The notes: generated by a model from the sequence alone, not told the origin. A stretch of 64,000 bases of DNA from Alitta virens (GCA_932294295.1 OW028580.1:38923836-38987835); one strand, 5' to 3'. Positions 35,554 to 46,074 are shown, numbered from the stretch's first letter. Translations and numbers: made by a program.

Positions 35554-35808
35554 TACATCACATCATTATCAAGCTTTCTTTCATCAGCCAGCTCTGTCAA
35601 AAGGTTTTTGAAACTGTCTAAAAGCACTGACAATTCCACAAATGTGAAGACCAAAGTTATCAAGCTGCACAGTATTGAAGATCGAAGCATCATCGGCCAA
35701 AACATAGAGGCTCTTGACACGGACTTCGAGATGAGAGCATTCCTCATTAGAGAACTGACTCCGTGTAAAGAGAACTTTATGACTCTGCCTGGTTTTACCA
35801 TGAAATAA
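35554..35808 (+). CDS. Unrecognised open frame, possibly a decayed coding fragment
   Basis: An 84-codon stretch is open from 35554 to the TAA ending near 35808. It includes the residues VIKLHSIEDRSIIGQNIEAL then DTDFEMRAFLIRELTPCKEN. It is locally GC-richer than its surroundings and its codon choice looks coding. The minus strand is open over the same bases too (83 and 93 codons), so strand is uncertain. No domain recognised and no splice sites confirmed. It lies within the right arm between E5 and the SINE-A, and no left-arm counterpart was seen. Confidence 0.25.
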   Translation, partial: YITSLSSFLSSASSVKRFLKLSKSTDNSTNVKTKVIKLHSIEDRSIIGQNIEALDTDFEMRAFLIRELTPCKENFMTLPGFTMK

Positions 35809-36159
35809 AAATTCAGGATATGATTTCTTATATTTCAATTTACTGACGCAATAATTCAAATACATTTATTAATTTGCAATAATTACTTATTTAATTTGTT
35901 GAATCGATTACATGAAATAAATAATACATATATATTGATATGTGATATTTCAGTACACATTAGAATATTTATTATATCCACTGCATTAACTCAAATTTTC
36001 TATTCATAGTAAGACTCAATGGAAACTCTTTCAGAATATTAACCCACCAAATTTCTAGAGATTCCTTTCTTTTATTTTGGAACTGAGAAGAAAAGAAAAT
36101 GCCTTGTGTTAACTACTTCCATTAACCAGTGCTGGCATGCACAGCATGCAATGGTACCC

Positions 36160-36330
36160 ATTAAACTCCCACACATCATTATCTGCCATGGAACAAATGC
36201 AAGTTATGTGAGGTCAATGCTAACAAGATTTTCCAAGCTGCTCGAGAAACTTTCAAATGAACACGTTGTCCTCACTTTTGACATGTAAATTGGGCATCTT
36301 GCTCAGAGGAGTAACAAACAGTTCTGTTTC
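36160..36330 (-). repeat. Block E5
   Basis: Inverted E copy of the E2 subtype: gctgctcgagaaactttcaa, taacaagattttccaagctg, ccatggaacaaatgcaagtt are complements of E2 words. Confidence 0.75.
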
Positions 36331-36395
36331 CAAACATTTAGAAATGGTGATTGCATCTGCATGCTTTGGTGGTCAGAACACGGTGCAGAATCCAA

Positions 36396-36470
36396 GCCTT
36401 ATCATCTCATCATTACATCCACCTCTGGTAGCTGGTCATATAAGCTGACTCACCTGCAGGCCAGTAGATG
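36396..36470 (+). mobile_element. SINE-B 3' end fragment
   Basis: Words ccttatcatctcatcattac, tctggtagctggtcatataa and gctgactcacctgcag match the 3' end of the SINE-B second subfamily. No head is present. Confidence 0.75.
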
Positions 36471-36849
36471 TAATTATAAATATCACTATTTATTTCATTG
36501 TTAATCTGATCACAGGATTGATTCGTGCCTGAAATGATTTCATTACTATTGCAAGGCAATAAAATTGATTGAACCTGTTGACAGTCACATTATAAAGTCA
36601 GTTACATGACAATCATCCATTTCATAATGCTGGGCAAAAGTAATATTGCAAGGCTAATATTTTGTTACTTTGATAAATTTATATAGTCTAATAAACACAG
36701 CAAACATCTTAAAGATCCCTCCAATAAGGTTTTATGCAAAGATAATGAAGTGCTCATTTAAATCAAAGCTTTAAAAAGTGTCCTTTTGAAGCACACACGT
36801 TTTCCCCGGCTGCTGCAAACCTTTGAAGGATGAAGATAGCATGTGTTAA

Positions 36850-37160
36850 TTTATGGCAGTAATTTGGCAATGATTGATCAAGTTTCATCAAACATTCCAA
36901 AAAATTCAGTTCATCAATTCATCTGAGTTAGAGGATTCAACGACAGGTTCCTATCACATGAAAATTTATGACTAATGGTCATGAGAAATGAAGGTTTGAG
37001 GCAAAAAAGAGATGGCAATTGCTCTTGATCAAGTGATTTCAAATGATGGAAAATGATCCATAAGTCATTTAGATGACAAATTAGTATTTTACCAAAAGAA
37101 GAATGGCATCATTGCATGACAAAAACTAGTGATAAAAACTTAGGAAACTTGGCTATTACA
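36850..37160 (-). repeat. Block J2
   Basis: Complement of J1, clearest at gactaatggtcatgagaaat and gcagtaatttggcaatgatt, weaker towards 37160. Confidence 0.7.
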
Positions 37161-37164
37161 TTGA

Positions 37165-37930
37165 TGATAATTTAAATTTTATCCTATCATATTGGTACTC
37201 CTTAGTGTGATGGATGCAATTAAGTGAACAAAACCTATCTTTATATTTTTTAATTATGTATTACTTCAAAAAAGACACCAAGACAGTGTGTCATTGATTT
37301 ATCTAAAAACATATTTTGACTGGATGCATAATCTGTAGAACAGTTTTTCATGTGGTCCAGTAAAGGCAAAATTCACAATGAAACCAATGGTTAAAATAAC
37401 AATTAACAGAAATATTTTTGACATGAGCTTTAAAAACATCACACGAAGCACTCTCATTTTGGCTGGTAAGTCATTCCACACAACGGAGCTCCTATATATA
37501 AATGAATTTTTCATAACATTTCTTCCACATTCAGGCATTTGAACTTTAAGAGTATTACTTGCTCGTGTATTAATGTCATTACATTCACAGGCCATGGCGA
37601 TTGAGTTACATAGATAATCTGGTGCATTGCCATGAATACTATTGTACCTTAAAGTTGCTAAATAATAATCAATTCTTTGTGACACAGTTTGTCATTCGAA
37701 ATTTGTCATCATTACATTTGCCTATGATACCTGCTACATAAGTAGACCAATTAAATAATCATAAGTAGTAATTTACATTGTATGAGACAGCAAAAATATA
37801 AGTAAATAGCACCAATATTCCAGCGCTAAGGCAGTTAATACTGATTGATACACCACAACGCAGATTTCTAGTCACACGAGTCTACAAAGAAGACATCAAA
37901 CAACAGAAGATAAAGTACTGGTCTTGAAAC
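37165..37930 (-). pseudogene. Non-LTR retrotransposon fragment, RT C-terminal region
   Basis: The minus frame at 37299-37685 reads HGNAPDYLCNSI, later NTLKVQMPECGRNVMKNSFI, then YRSSVVWNDLPAKMR. This is the usual ORF2 C-terminal order of non-LTR elements: an APxYL motif, basic and polar stretch, SFxxRxxxxWNxLP (family knowledge). The insertion splits the J and I blocks, which are contiguous in the left arm, so its rough limits come from that comparison. It is strongly 5'-truncated and inactive. The clade (CR1, L2, Jockey or other) cannot be decided. Confidence 0.8.
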
Positions 37931-37994
37931 AAATCTCTCTACTATTGTTAACAACTGACATGTCCATTAAGTCTGGAACTCTTGACTTCAAGTG

Positions 37995-38465
37995 ATACAT
38001 TGGGTCTCTTGTTTGTCTGAAGTCGGTCTAACCTTAAGCTGGAACTGTCTGAGAAAAAGGACAACCTCTGTGGAATTGACTTACAGAGACTTACAGAGAC
38101 TTATAGAGACTTACAGAGACTTACAGAGACTTAGAGAATACAGCCACATATTTCAGTCTTTTGGCCTCAATCGAATGATCTTTCCCCAATGAATATTCCA
38201 CATTTGTTGACACGACTTCCTTCATCCCAAGTGAGTTCTGTGACTACCAGACATGCCTGCGGTTCTCTGATACGTCTGTATTGCTACTGGATATGACTGC
38301 TTAGCTACACCGAATGCTGGACCACCAAAAGGGCTATTGTTATGTGACTGACAACAGTCTTTCAACTGGACAACATCACTGCCTTTCAGCCAGAATGTGC
38401 ATGACTCAATTTGAATACTGCAGATTAGAAAGTCTGCAAGTTTTGCTACTAATCTAATGACAATG
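37995..38465 (-). repeat. Block I2 with a local 10-bp tandem expansion
   Basis: Complement of I1 over its whole length. At about 38079-38130 the unit acttacagag is repeated five times where I1 has only tctctaaatc-like sequence. The minus frame at 38222-38470 includes LVAKLADFLICSIQIESCTF then WLKGSDVVQL. This loosely recalls an RNase H-like segment of LTR retroelement pol, but I1 does not keep it open and I do not rely on it. Confidence 0.7.
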
Positions 38466-38762
38466 TACATTCACACACTCTGGTGAATAAGAAGTAATAA
38501 CAAAATAATGAACCAGGATGTAACACATTATAAGGCCAGACCACAGCTTCATATCTGAGAGACAAGACGATATTCTATGTGAGTTTGCACAATTATTTAA
38601 ATTTTTCAAAATTTCATCTTGGTAATATTGCTTAGAAGAATGTCATTTGTTACATCCAGTACATTGAGGCTATTTCCTCTTTAATTGAAATTTTTTTTTT
38701 TAAACATTGCATTTACAACAGTGCTAACAACATATGTAAGATTGGGAACTGGCTAGTTTAAA

Positions 38763-38968
38763 TGGGAGAGGGATAGGAAGACAATACTGTTTGCCTACCC
38801 ACTTATCGGCATCGGGGAAGACAAGCAACTCACCATTGTAGCCCTGACAGGTTTGTGGCCTTACATGGCACTATGTCTTCCAAGTAAATAGGTTTGAAAA
38901 CTCTGGTTGGCTGTTGGTTGGCTGTGGACATGGCACCTGCCTCTAGTGCTATGCAGTCAATCCACATT
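38763..38968 (-). repeat. Block G4
   Basis: Inverted copy of G, subtype of G1. A local duplication (the word ggttggctgt occurs twice in a row at about 38905-38927) is found only here. Confidence 0.75.
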
Positions 38969-39175
38969 CACTTCAAGGTGTAACTATAGGGCGCAGACCA
39001 ATGATGCAGCTTTTGATCTCAGCATTGCAGTGATACTTGCGTTTCACCTCGGCCATATTGCATTTGTATCGATAGGATGGATGACCTATTAAGTTTTCCA
39101 TCCATTACTAACAATCTAATTGGCTAACAATTGGGTACAAAGTGATATTTAAAGGCTTTACGGACTAAAGGATGC

Positions 39176-39207
39176 ACAGATTGGTTTATTTTTTTGCCCA
39201 GAAGTGT
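39176..39207. mobile_element. Right-end-like fragment of a Tc1-type element
   Basis: The sequence ttggtttatttttttgccc then agaagtgtaca resembles, in the same orientation, the right end of the following element (ttggctcattttttttgtcc, aaaagtgta at 40450-40477). An inverted copy would be expected at a left end, so this looks like the right end of another copy abutting the element. Confidence 0.5.
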
Positions 39208-40477
39208 ACATATATTTGGGCAGACTAGTAGAGCACTCTAAGAAAGGGTAATGCTAGCAAGTGCCAACCTGAGTGCCAGAGAGATAATAACCGTTATTTA
39301 TGTATAATAAACTCTTTCTTATGACAAACTGAAGACAAGATGATAGAATGACAAAAAAAAAAAAAATTGTGGCATGCCAGGGTGGCATGACATATGGAAA
39401 CATTCATAAGTTGCTGAGAAGTGAGAAAATACCAGTGTCACTGACGACAATAAAGAAAATTGGTCTGCAATTCATGACCACAGGGTCCATTCAACAGCAA
39501 AGGGGGTCTGGAAGATCAAAGGTGACCACCGAAAAAGATAACAGGCGTCTCAAATTTGCTGTGTTAAAGGACAGGATAAAGTCCATCAAAACTTGGCACA
39601 GGAGGTCATCACTGCTAGCGGTAACAAGGTTTCAAGACAGACCACAAGCAATGATTAGCAGAAGGCAATCACAATAGGGTTTTTGTGCCAACAAGCCACT
39701 CCTATCCAAAAAGAACATCAGGGATAGGCTGCGTTTCCATTCGGAGTATGGTAATCTTGATGAAGAGTGGATTGATAAGGTCATCTGGAGTGATGAATCT
39801 CTGTTCATATTGTTCTCTGATGCTCCCGAACATTGCATAAGACGGTCCCAATGAAAGATTTCACCCTGACTGTATTTCCAGTACAGTCAAGCATAGTGGA
39901 GGTGGAATCATGGTCTGAGCTGCCTTCTCAAGTGCTGGCATTGGTGAGCTTATCTGATGTGATCTGAAGTCTGTAAATGCAGCCGAATACTTGAAAATTT
40001 TGAAGAAAGGCCTTCTCCCTTCTATCAGGAAACTTTTCCCTGGTGAAAACAATAAAAGTGTAGTATTCCAGCATGATAATGCTCCTGCTCACACAGCAAA
40101 TATTAGAAGATTAGAAGTCTATTACTTCCATGTTTTGGCAGGAACAAAGTCCGGATTTAAATCCAATAGAGAACCTGTGGGCCTACATGGAGGGCAAACT
40201 AACTGGACAGCAACACAGAGGAGCTTTGAAAAGCAGTGAAATTTGAGTGGGAAAATGTATACATTCACAGGTGATTAAGGCTCACTGAAAGTGTGGCGAA
40301 AAGACTAACTCTTTTTGAAAAAGCCAAAGGAAAAGCCATCCCCTTATAAATTTAAGCTGTTGTTGTGTGATACATAACAATATAACGCAACATGGTTCTG
40401 TATTTTGTGCAGAAATTAAGCAACATTAAAATGACATGAAATTCTGACTTGGCTCATTTTTTTTGTCCAAAAGTGTA
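39205..40477 (+). mobile_element. Tc1/mariner-type DNA transposon, broken
   Basis: The element splits the H3-G4 interval of the right arm; in the left arm H1 and G1 are only about 350 bases apart. The right end stops at gtccaaaagtgTA (40477), where TA would be the target site. The left terminus is not clearly the complement of the right: the best candidate is tacatatatttgggca at about 39205, which is heavily diverged. It carries the transposase pseudogene described separately. Confidence 0.8.
39348..40346 (+). pseudogene. Tc1-type DD34E transposase, frameshifted
   Basis: The N-terminal part (39348 on) shows the helix-turn-helix region with GNIHKLLRSEKIPVSLTTIK and RGSGRSKVTT, the typical linker between the two DNA-binding halves. 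The catalytic core follows in other frames: first Asp in VIWSDESLF (about 39787), second Asp in VVFQHDNAPAHTA (about 40061-40098), Glu in SPDLNPIENLWAYMEGKL (about 40150-40200, after a frameshift). The catalytic triad is still legible, but stops and at least three frame changes make it inactive. Family: Tc1/mariner, DD34E (established motif). Confidence 0.93.
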
Positions 40478-40784
40478 CGTTTCTGAATATTTGTATCTAA
40501 TTATTAACTATGTTTGTTCAAATATATGAATTGCATATGAAGTATGTATTGCGTAATGAGCAGCAAATAAAAGTGTCTCAAGTCTGTGTGACGAACAGGG
40601 ACAGTATTTTTTATTGTGGCTTTTGGTTAATAAACGAACATACTAGAAATTGATTTAATTGTAACTACATATTGCTCCAGACGGACATATATTTTACACA
40701 GTTGTTGAATCAGTTTTATCACGGCTATATCTTACATTTTTTTAAATGTAAATCTTACACTTAGAAAACTTCAGGTGTTTTGCA

Positions 40785-41125
40785 AAAAGCACATCAAAGT
40801 GTGGAGCTATTTCAGGATGACAATATATCAAACAGGTCTCCGACATACTTAAGGTATATTTAATGCATCATTTTCTTGTAAAGCTTTTTACTCTATATGA
40901 ATGTGTTTCATGTAGCATTAGACTAAAATTGCAATCCGAACCTCTCTCCTTGATGTATCGTGATGGAGTGGCCACATTGAATCAAAGCATAATGAGAGCA
41001 TTCTCTTTGTTACTCAAGAAGCAAAAGATGGCAGTACTTATTCTTCCCCATCTTTCATTCTTCCCCATCTTTTGCTGCAGCCGCAACTCAAGAGGGGTAC
41101 GGTTTCAGATGCAATTAAGTCTGAA
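40785..41125 (+). repeat. Block H3
   Basis: Near-complement of H1, and the longest strongly conserved pair between the arms. The plus frame at 40863-41129 shares CVSCSIRLKLQSEPLSLMYR, NQSIMRA and LKKQKM or LEKQKM with H1. A duplicated attcttccccatctt word at 41040-41070 adds bases in frame. It is the outer limit of the right arm. Confidence 0.75.
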
Positions 41126-41211
41126 ATGAGAGACAGGCAAAGATGGGAGAAATGCAAAAAGGCATAGAGACCATGCGACGGACAGAGCGACATACAGTGC
41201 CACAGGCGGAT

Positions 41212-41333
41212 GTCATGACAGACAGACAGCATAGACAGACAGCATGACATACAGACAGGCAGCTAGACATACAGACAGACAGCATGGCATACAGACAGAC
41301 AGACAGCATGACATACAGACAGACATACATACA
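41212..41333. repeat. CAGA/CATA-rich microsatellite
   Basis: Imperfect runs of acagacagacag and catacagacag interrupted by agcatgac. The minus-strand frames over it (runs of Cys, Leu, Ser) are artefacts. Confidence 0.9.
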
Positions 41334-41399
41334 GCTGTATATCAATTCTAGCCCACATTCACAAATGCACATTGAAAAATATCTTAAATACTCAAACAA

Positions 41400-42300
41400 G
41401 CAGTATATAACTGGACATTAAATTATAAGAAACATCAATTTTCAAGGTGAATTGAAATTGAGATTTTCCAGCCACATTCATTTAAGCTGAAGCAATTCGT
41501 GCGTGTCAGATTATGGAAAGAATTGAGTTTGCGCAAGTGTCACCCTCAATAACTTGCTAAGAAGCATGGAAATATTTGTAATATTTGATTCTTCAAAATT
41601 GCATTTCATTAAAGGAAGCTGTCACTTTTGAAAAATGAGGAAAGTTTCTACAAACAATTAAACTTTTAAAGGAAGTGTGCAGCTGTTACTTTTGAAGTTA
41701 TAATACCTTTAGGGATAAGAATATTTTAACTTGAAAGAAACACAATTTAGCTTGGTTACATTTATCTCAAAAGTTGCCTTTTATATTAGAAAATTTACTC
41801 TTGTTTTTCTTATATGATACTGGTAAAATTGTGGATGTTAATGCACAAGTTATTCCAGTTTTAGCTCATTCAAATTAATTCATAAATAAATGTATTTCCA
41901 CCTTAAGGCCACCTAACAATATTACCTAACAATATTACCCCTCTGTGAAAAAATGAATACAGCAAGTAAGTTCACTATATTAACATTATTGGTTTTATAC
42001 TTGCTAAATGTTTGGATGATGAAGTCTCATTCAAAATATGGCCATGCATTCTTTGAGTAATTATCCAATTTCCAACACTACCATGTTTAGACTATTTTAC
42101 TCATCAAGCTCACTTGTGTCGAAATGAAGTTTGACTGTCAATTGTTTGTACCCTTCAAATAGAAGCTGACTACATGAACAGCAACCTCTGAAAGTTTTAC
42201 TGGAGTCAGATGAACATATCCTGAGATATTGATGTTTTAAATGCCACAGCTGTACATTATTGACAGGCTTCCACAAGGGTGTACTCATTTCTGTTAGATA
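41400..42300. other. Unassigned AT-rich interval
   Basis: No frame or repeat recognised except a short duplicated word, cctaacaatatta, near 41915-41938. No block E counterpart to E1 was found here, so the arm similarity ends at about 41.13 kb. Confidence 0.4.

Positions 42301-42304
<4 letters not shown>

Positions 42305-42342
<38 letters not shown>
42305..42342. repeat. (AT)n microsatellite
   Basis: Pure alternating AT of about 38 bases leading straight into the minisatellite. Confidence 0.97.
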
Positions 42343-42346
<4 letters not shown>

Positions 42347-43042
42347 CTGTCTTTCCTTATATTTCAGTTTCTCAACAAACGAATCAAACTATATGTCCGT
42401 CTTTCCTTACATTTCAGTTTCTCAACAAACGAATCAAACTATATGTCTGTCTTTCCTTATATTTCAGTTTCTCAACAAACGAATCAAACTATATGTCCGT
42501 CTTTCCTTATATTTCAATTTCTCAACAAACGAACCAAACTATATGTCTGTCTTTCCTTATATTTCAGTTTCTCAACAAACGAATCAAACTATATGTCCGT
42601 CTTTCCTTACATTTCAGTTTCTCAACAAACGAATCAAACTATATGTCTGTCTTTCCTTATATTTCAGTTTCTCAACAAACGAATCAAACTATATGTCCGT
42701 CTTTCCTTATATTTCAATTTCTCAACAAACGAATCAAACTATATGTCTGTCTTTCCTTATATTTCAGTTTCTCAACAAACGAATCAAACTATATGTCTGT
42801 CTTTCCTTATATTTCAGTTTCTCAACAAACGAATCAAACTATATGTCCGTCTTTCCTTACATTTCAGTTTCTCAATAAATGAATCAAACTATATGTCTGT
42901 CTTTCCTTATATTTTAGTTTCTCAACAAACGAATCAAACTATATGTCCGTCTTTCCTTATATTTCAGTTTCTCAACAAACGAATCAAACTATATGTCCGT
43001 CTTTCCTTATATTTCAGTTTCTCAACAAATGAATCAAACTTC
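42343..43042 (+). repeat. 50-bp minisatellite, 14 copies, with 200-bp higher-order pattern
   Basis: The unit begins atgtctgtctttccttatat, continues ttcagtttctcaacaaacga and ends atcaaactat. Fourteen copies run from 42343 to 43042 without a gap. Variant positions (tctgt or tccgt, ttat or ttac, cag or caa) recur in the same order in copies 1-4 and 5-8, and nearly so in 10-13, giving a 200-bp higher-order repeat. The unit has no stop in any plus frame, which explains the long frames (279, 199 and 179 codons) here. I do not treat them as genes. Each unit also carries a pyrimidine tract followed by cag. Confidence 0.97.
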
Positions 43043-43097
43043 ATGCTTGCTGTCAGTGGTTATCAGCAAGTAATTAATCTCAGCTTGAGGCGTGACT

Positions 43098-43695
43098 GAA
43101 TCTAATCAAATCAATGCCTTACCTATTGATTGAGGATTTGACCTCACTGGCAACAAATAAACCCGACCTTAGGTACGTTGCCAACAAATGGATTAGAAGT
43201 GTGTAAGGGTTAATAGGTTGGCCTACATCTTGGTAATACCACATAACATAAACATGAAGGTTGCAGTTTTATGTGGAAGAATATAGTGGCAGTATACACT
43301 AATAAGAATAGCTCACAATTAAGACCACATCACTATTAAGACCATCTCACTATTAAAACCTCTGTATAATTTACCATGATTTTGATACATATGTATTTAA
43401 TAAAGATATATATAAAACTGCCAATTAACGGACCCAGTCATACTCTTGCAGATGTATTTTACCATATGTTCGTGGAATTTTCATTTTCTGTTAATTTCTT
43501 GTTTGTATGTTGTTTGTTAAATTATCTGTTGAATAATTAATAAGTAGGTACACTGTATGTCTGGGGAGAACAATGGTCTTTTAAATTTCTTCCTTCTCTA
43601 CTTCTTTTCGTCTCATCCATTGTCATTTCCTTCCTCTTTAAAAAATAGACATGATATAATTCATTAACTGCTATTTCACTCTAACTATGTATATG
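43098..43695. other. Mostly unassigned, with a trace of a pogo-like MITE
   Basis: At about 43310-43375 the repeated words aattaagaccaca, attaagaccatctc and attaaaacc resemble the interior of the element at 59322-59734. No termini are present. The rest shows nothing. Confidence 0.45.
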
Positions 43696-43697
43696 CA

Positions 43698-43895
43698 GGT
43701 GGTGGGTGGTTGGCTTTGATACAGGCTTTACGTCCCATATTTTTGCACCAGATAGGGCTGATCAGGACAGGCAGCTGCCAAGGCAGTGAAGCGAATTATG
43801 AAGCAACTTTCTGACATGGGCTGGATTCAAACCCCACACCCAGTTGTTAGCAGCCCAGTGCATGTGCTACCACTGAACTAGGCCCCTGCTCTACG
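43698..43895 (-). mobile_element. SINE-A relative, divergent subfamily, minus strand
   Basis: Read on minus: head aggggcctagttcagtggta, B-box position gggtttgaatcca, then a tcataattcgcttcactgcc word, gcctgtcctgatcagcccta and ggtgcaaaaatatgggacgt. Same variants as at 24096-24262. Confidence 0.85.
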
Positions 43896-44159
43896 TACAC
43901 ACAGGTTAATTCTGCTAATTTTAAATGGCTCGGTATGTCATGTGTCCACGATGAAACTAAATGAGATATGATAAGAAACTACTAATGTCCCTTTCTCATG
44001 GCGTATATCATATTTTCATCCGAAGTTCCTCTCACTAGCATCTTTTCATCTCACCCCTCTCATTTCATCTTCCCTATCCTTTATCCCATTTCTTTTACCA
44101 GCACTCTGCTATCCTTTCCAATTAACAACTTCCTCCTCCTGCAGGGCTTCCACAATCTT

Positions 44160-44230
44160 TTGTGCACGCACGTACTTTCCAAGATGGCGGCTGCTCTTAC
44201 ACAGCCCTCTCCAAGATGGCTGTCACAATA
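44160..44230. promoter_or_regulatory. Pair of YY1-like motifs in a GC-richer patch
   Basis: The words ccaagatggcggctgctct (about 44178) and ccaagatggctgtcac (about 44210) contain the aagatggc core of the YY1 consensus, 32 bases apart. Such motifs are common near transcription starts, but no gene start was identified here. The two copies may simply be a local duplication. Confidence 0.25.
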
Positions 44231-44865
44231 AAGCTGCTCTTAAAACTCTCCTGCCAGCTAAGTACAAATTGGAAGGGGACAATTACCCACGTGACGCCTG
44301 TAGGGTGTGACCTTTGACCAAGAGCAAGTTTACCGTCTATCATGAGTGCTGGGGTGTCTTTTCTGATTACTGCGCTTGTGACACAACACACCATAGAAAG
44401 TAGAGCACAGAAGCACCTAAGAGTGTTCTAAGACCTTCCAACAACAACAACACTGGTCTTAGGTAAACATACTGGAGATTCTCAATATTGATGACACACA
44501 AATGAGTATTGATCAATGTAACTAATAATGTAAGCCAATATTCTTCATAAATCTGAGATATTTCTGGAGAATTTGAATTTATTCTCATCACAGATGCTTT
44601 ACTTTGTACAGTTTATATGTCCCAGTGGCGCTTACATTAATGTGTATGATAATGACAGCAATAAGTTTGAGATATACTTATGTATTTAGGGCAATGCGCA
44701 TGAGGCAGCAAAAATGTTCCAATAGTTTTGTTGTAATTAGATTACAAATTTAATTTGAAGGTTTCTTTAAATGTTCCTTTAAATGCATTTCACAAGATGA
44801 CAACACGTATATATATAAATTATGCGCATTGTAATATATGTACAGCACCTCGATATGAGTACTAC

Positions 44866-44981
44866 CAAGATAGCATTCCAAATCGTTTCAATGTCGGCAC
44901 GATGTCAGCGATGTTGATACGATGTTGTAATGATGGCAGCTGATATAGAAACGACGCTGGCCTTATTTGGAATGCTATCTG
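44866..44981. mobile_element. MITE family R, copy 1
   Basis: About 115 bp with ends caagatagcattccaaat and atttggaatgctatct (complements). The interior has repeated cgatgt words (cggcacgatgtcagcgatgt). The second copy is at 63201-63320. Confidence 0.88.
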
Positions 44982-44984
44982 TAA

Positions 44985-45890
44985 GTTTAATCCTATTGGA
45001 TAAGGCAGAACCAATGAGAGTCCTGGGTTTACATGACGTCATCTGGAGTTTAGCTTCCAAGTCTATGAGATTGGTGTCCAACTCAAAGAAATTGGCTGTA
45101 CAATTATTTTCATTTTGGCAAACCTTTTATATAATAAGAACTCTAGTTTAATATTTTCATTCAATTATAAAAACTATGTGTAGTTTTGTTTTTCGTTTAC
45201 GGAAGTTTGTCAGATCTAGTTGCATGGGCGCACTGAGCTGCACTTACTCCGCTGTCCAGGAGATGCCCAGGGGAAGGCTCAAATTGGCTAGAAAAGGTCG
45301 CGAACCTTAGAGGAAACAGCACGGAAGTCACAGGACACACTACACGCTGTCTCTGTGGGCAGCTTAACGTCCAGACAATGGCTTTTGTGCCATATTATCT
45401 GGGAGAAACCAATATACAACTAATACATAACCTCTATACCGAACCTCTTTTCCCCTCCTCATCTCTGTTGCCTGTTTTTTCCTGCACATCTTTCTCTCGC
45501 TCTCTCTCCCACAGCAATTTCCTATATGTCATTTGTAAGATCAGAAGCAACTGGAATTCCCCAGACATTTTGCCAAGAAATGATGAGACATGTTAAAGAC
45601 AACAAACCGTCTCCAAGCGCAATGTCCATCCATAATTCACATCGTCTCAAGAGACTGCAACTCTCTTTAAAATTGTGACAAGGTGGAATGGCCCACAATC
45701 AAGTGTTTTTTCCTATTCCTTTCACATTCGTCTTGCAAGACAATTTTTGAAAATTGGCAAAAAAGAAATTGCAGCTGCTGGTTGTGCCGCATGCTGCATG
45801 ACGGGAGGCGCAGGGTGAATGAATGAATGAACGAACGAACGAACGAACGAATGATCGAATGATCGGTCATTTGATTGAGTTATGAGGTAA
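44985..45890. other. Unassigned interval
   Basis: Short frames only, including a 73-codon one at 44930-45151 that begins inside MITE R. At 45820-45850 a short gaacgaacgaacga run precedes the GATA array. Confidence 0.4.
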
Positions 45891-45894
45891 ACTT

Positions 45895-46070
45895 GACAGA
45901 TAGCTAGATAGATAGATATATAGCTAGATAGATAGATAGATATAAATAGATATAGATAAATAGAGAGATAAACATAGATAGATAGATAGATAGATAGAGA
46001 GATAGGAAGATAGATAGATAGATACATAGATAGATACATAGATAGATAGATAGACAGATGGATAGATATG
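45895..46070. repeat. GATA tetranucleotide array
   Basis: Runs of gatagatagata with interruptions (tagctagata, tataaatag, agagagata). Unlike several other GATA/ATCT tracts here, no SINE-B body was found beside it. The Tyr/Leu/Ser/Ile minus frames are artefacts. Confidence 0.95.
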
Positions 46071-46074
46071 ATCT

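Noticed and set aside
38222..38470. BEL/Pao or other LTR retroelement pol fragment in block I2
   Set aside because: A loose resemblance over about 30 residues only. The homologous I1 is not open in that frame, and no LTRs or other pol domains were found.
41038..41399. Cys-rich minus frames of 70 and 94 codons
   Set aside because: Produced by the CAGA/CATA microsatellite. Cysteine spacing simply follows the repeat.
42260..43099. 279-, 199- and 179-codon frames, the longest in the window
   Set aside because: All three frames of the same 50-bp minisatellite are open, so the length is a property of the repeat. No signal peptide, domain or splice context was seen.
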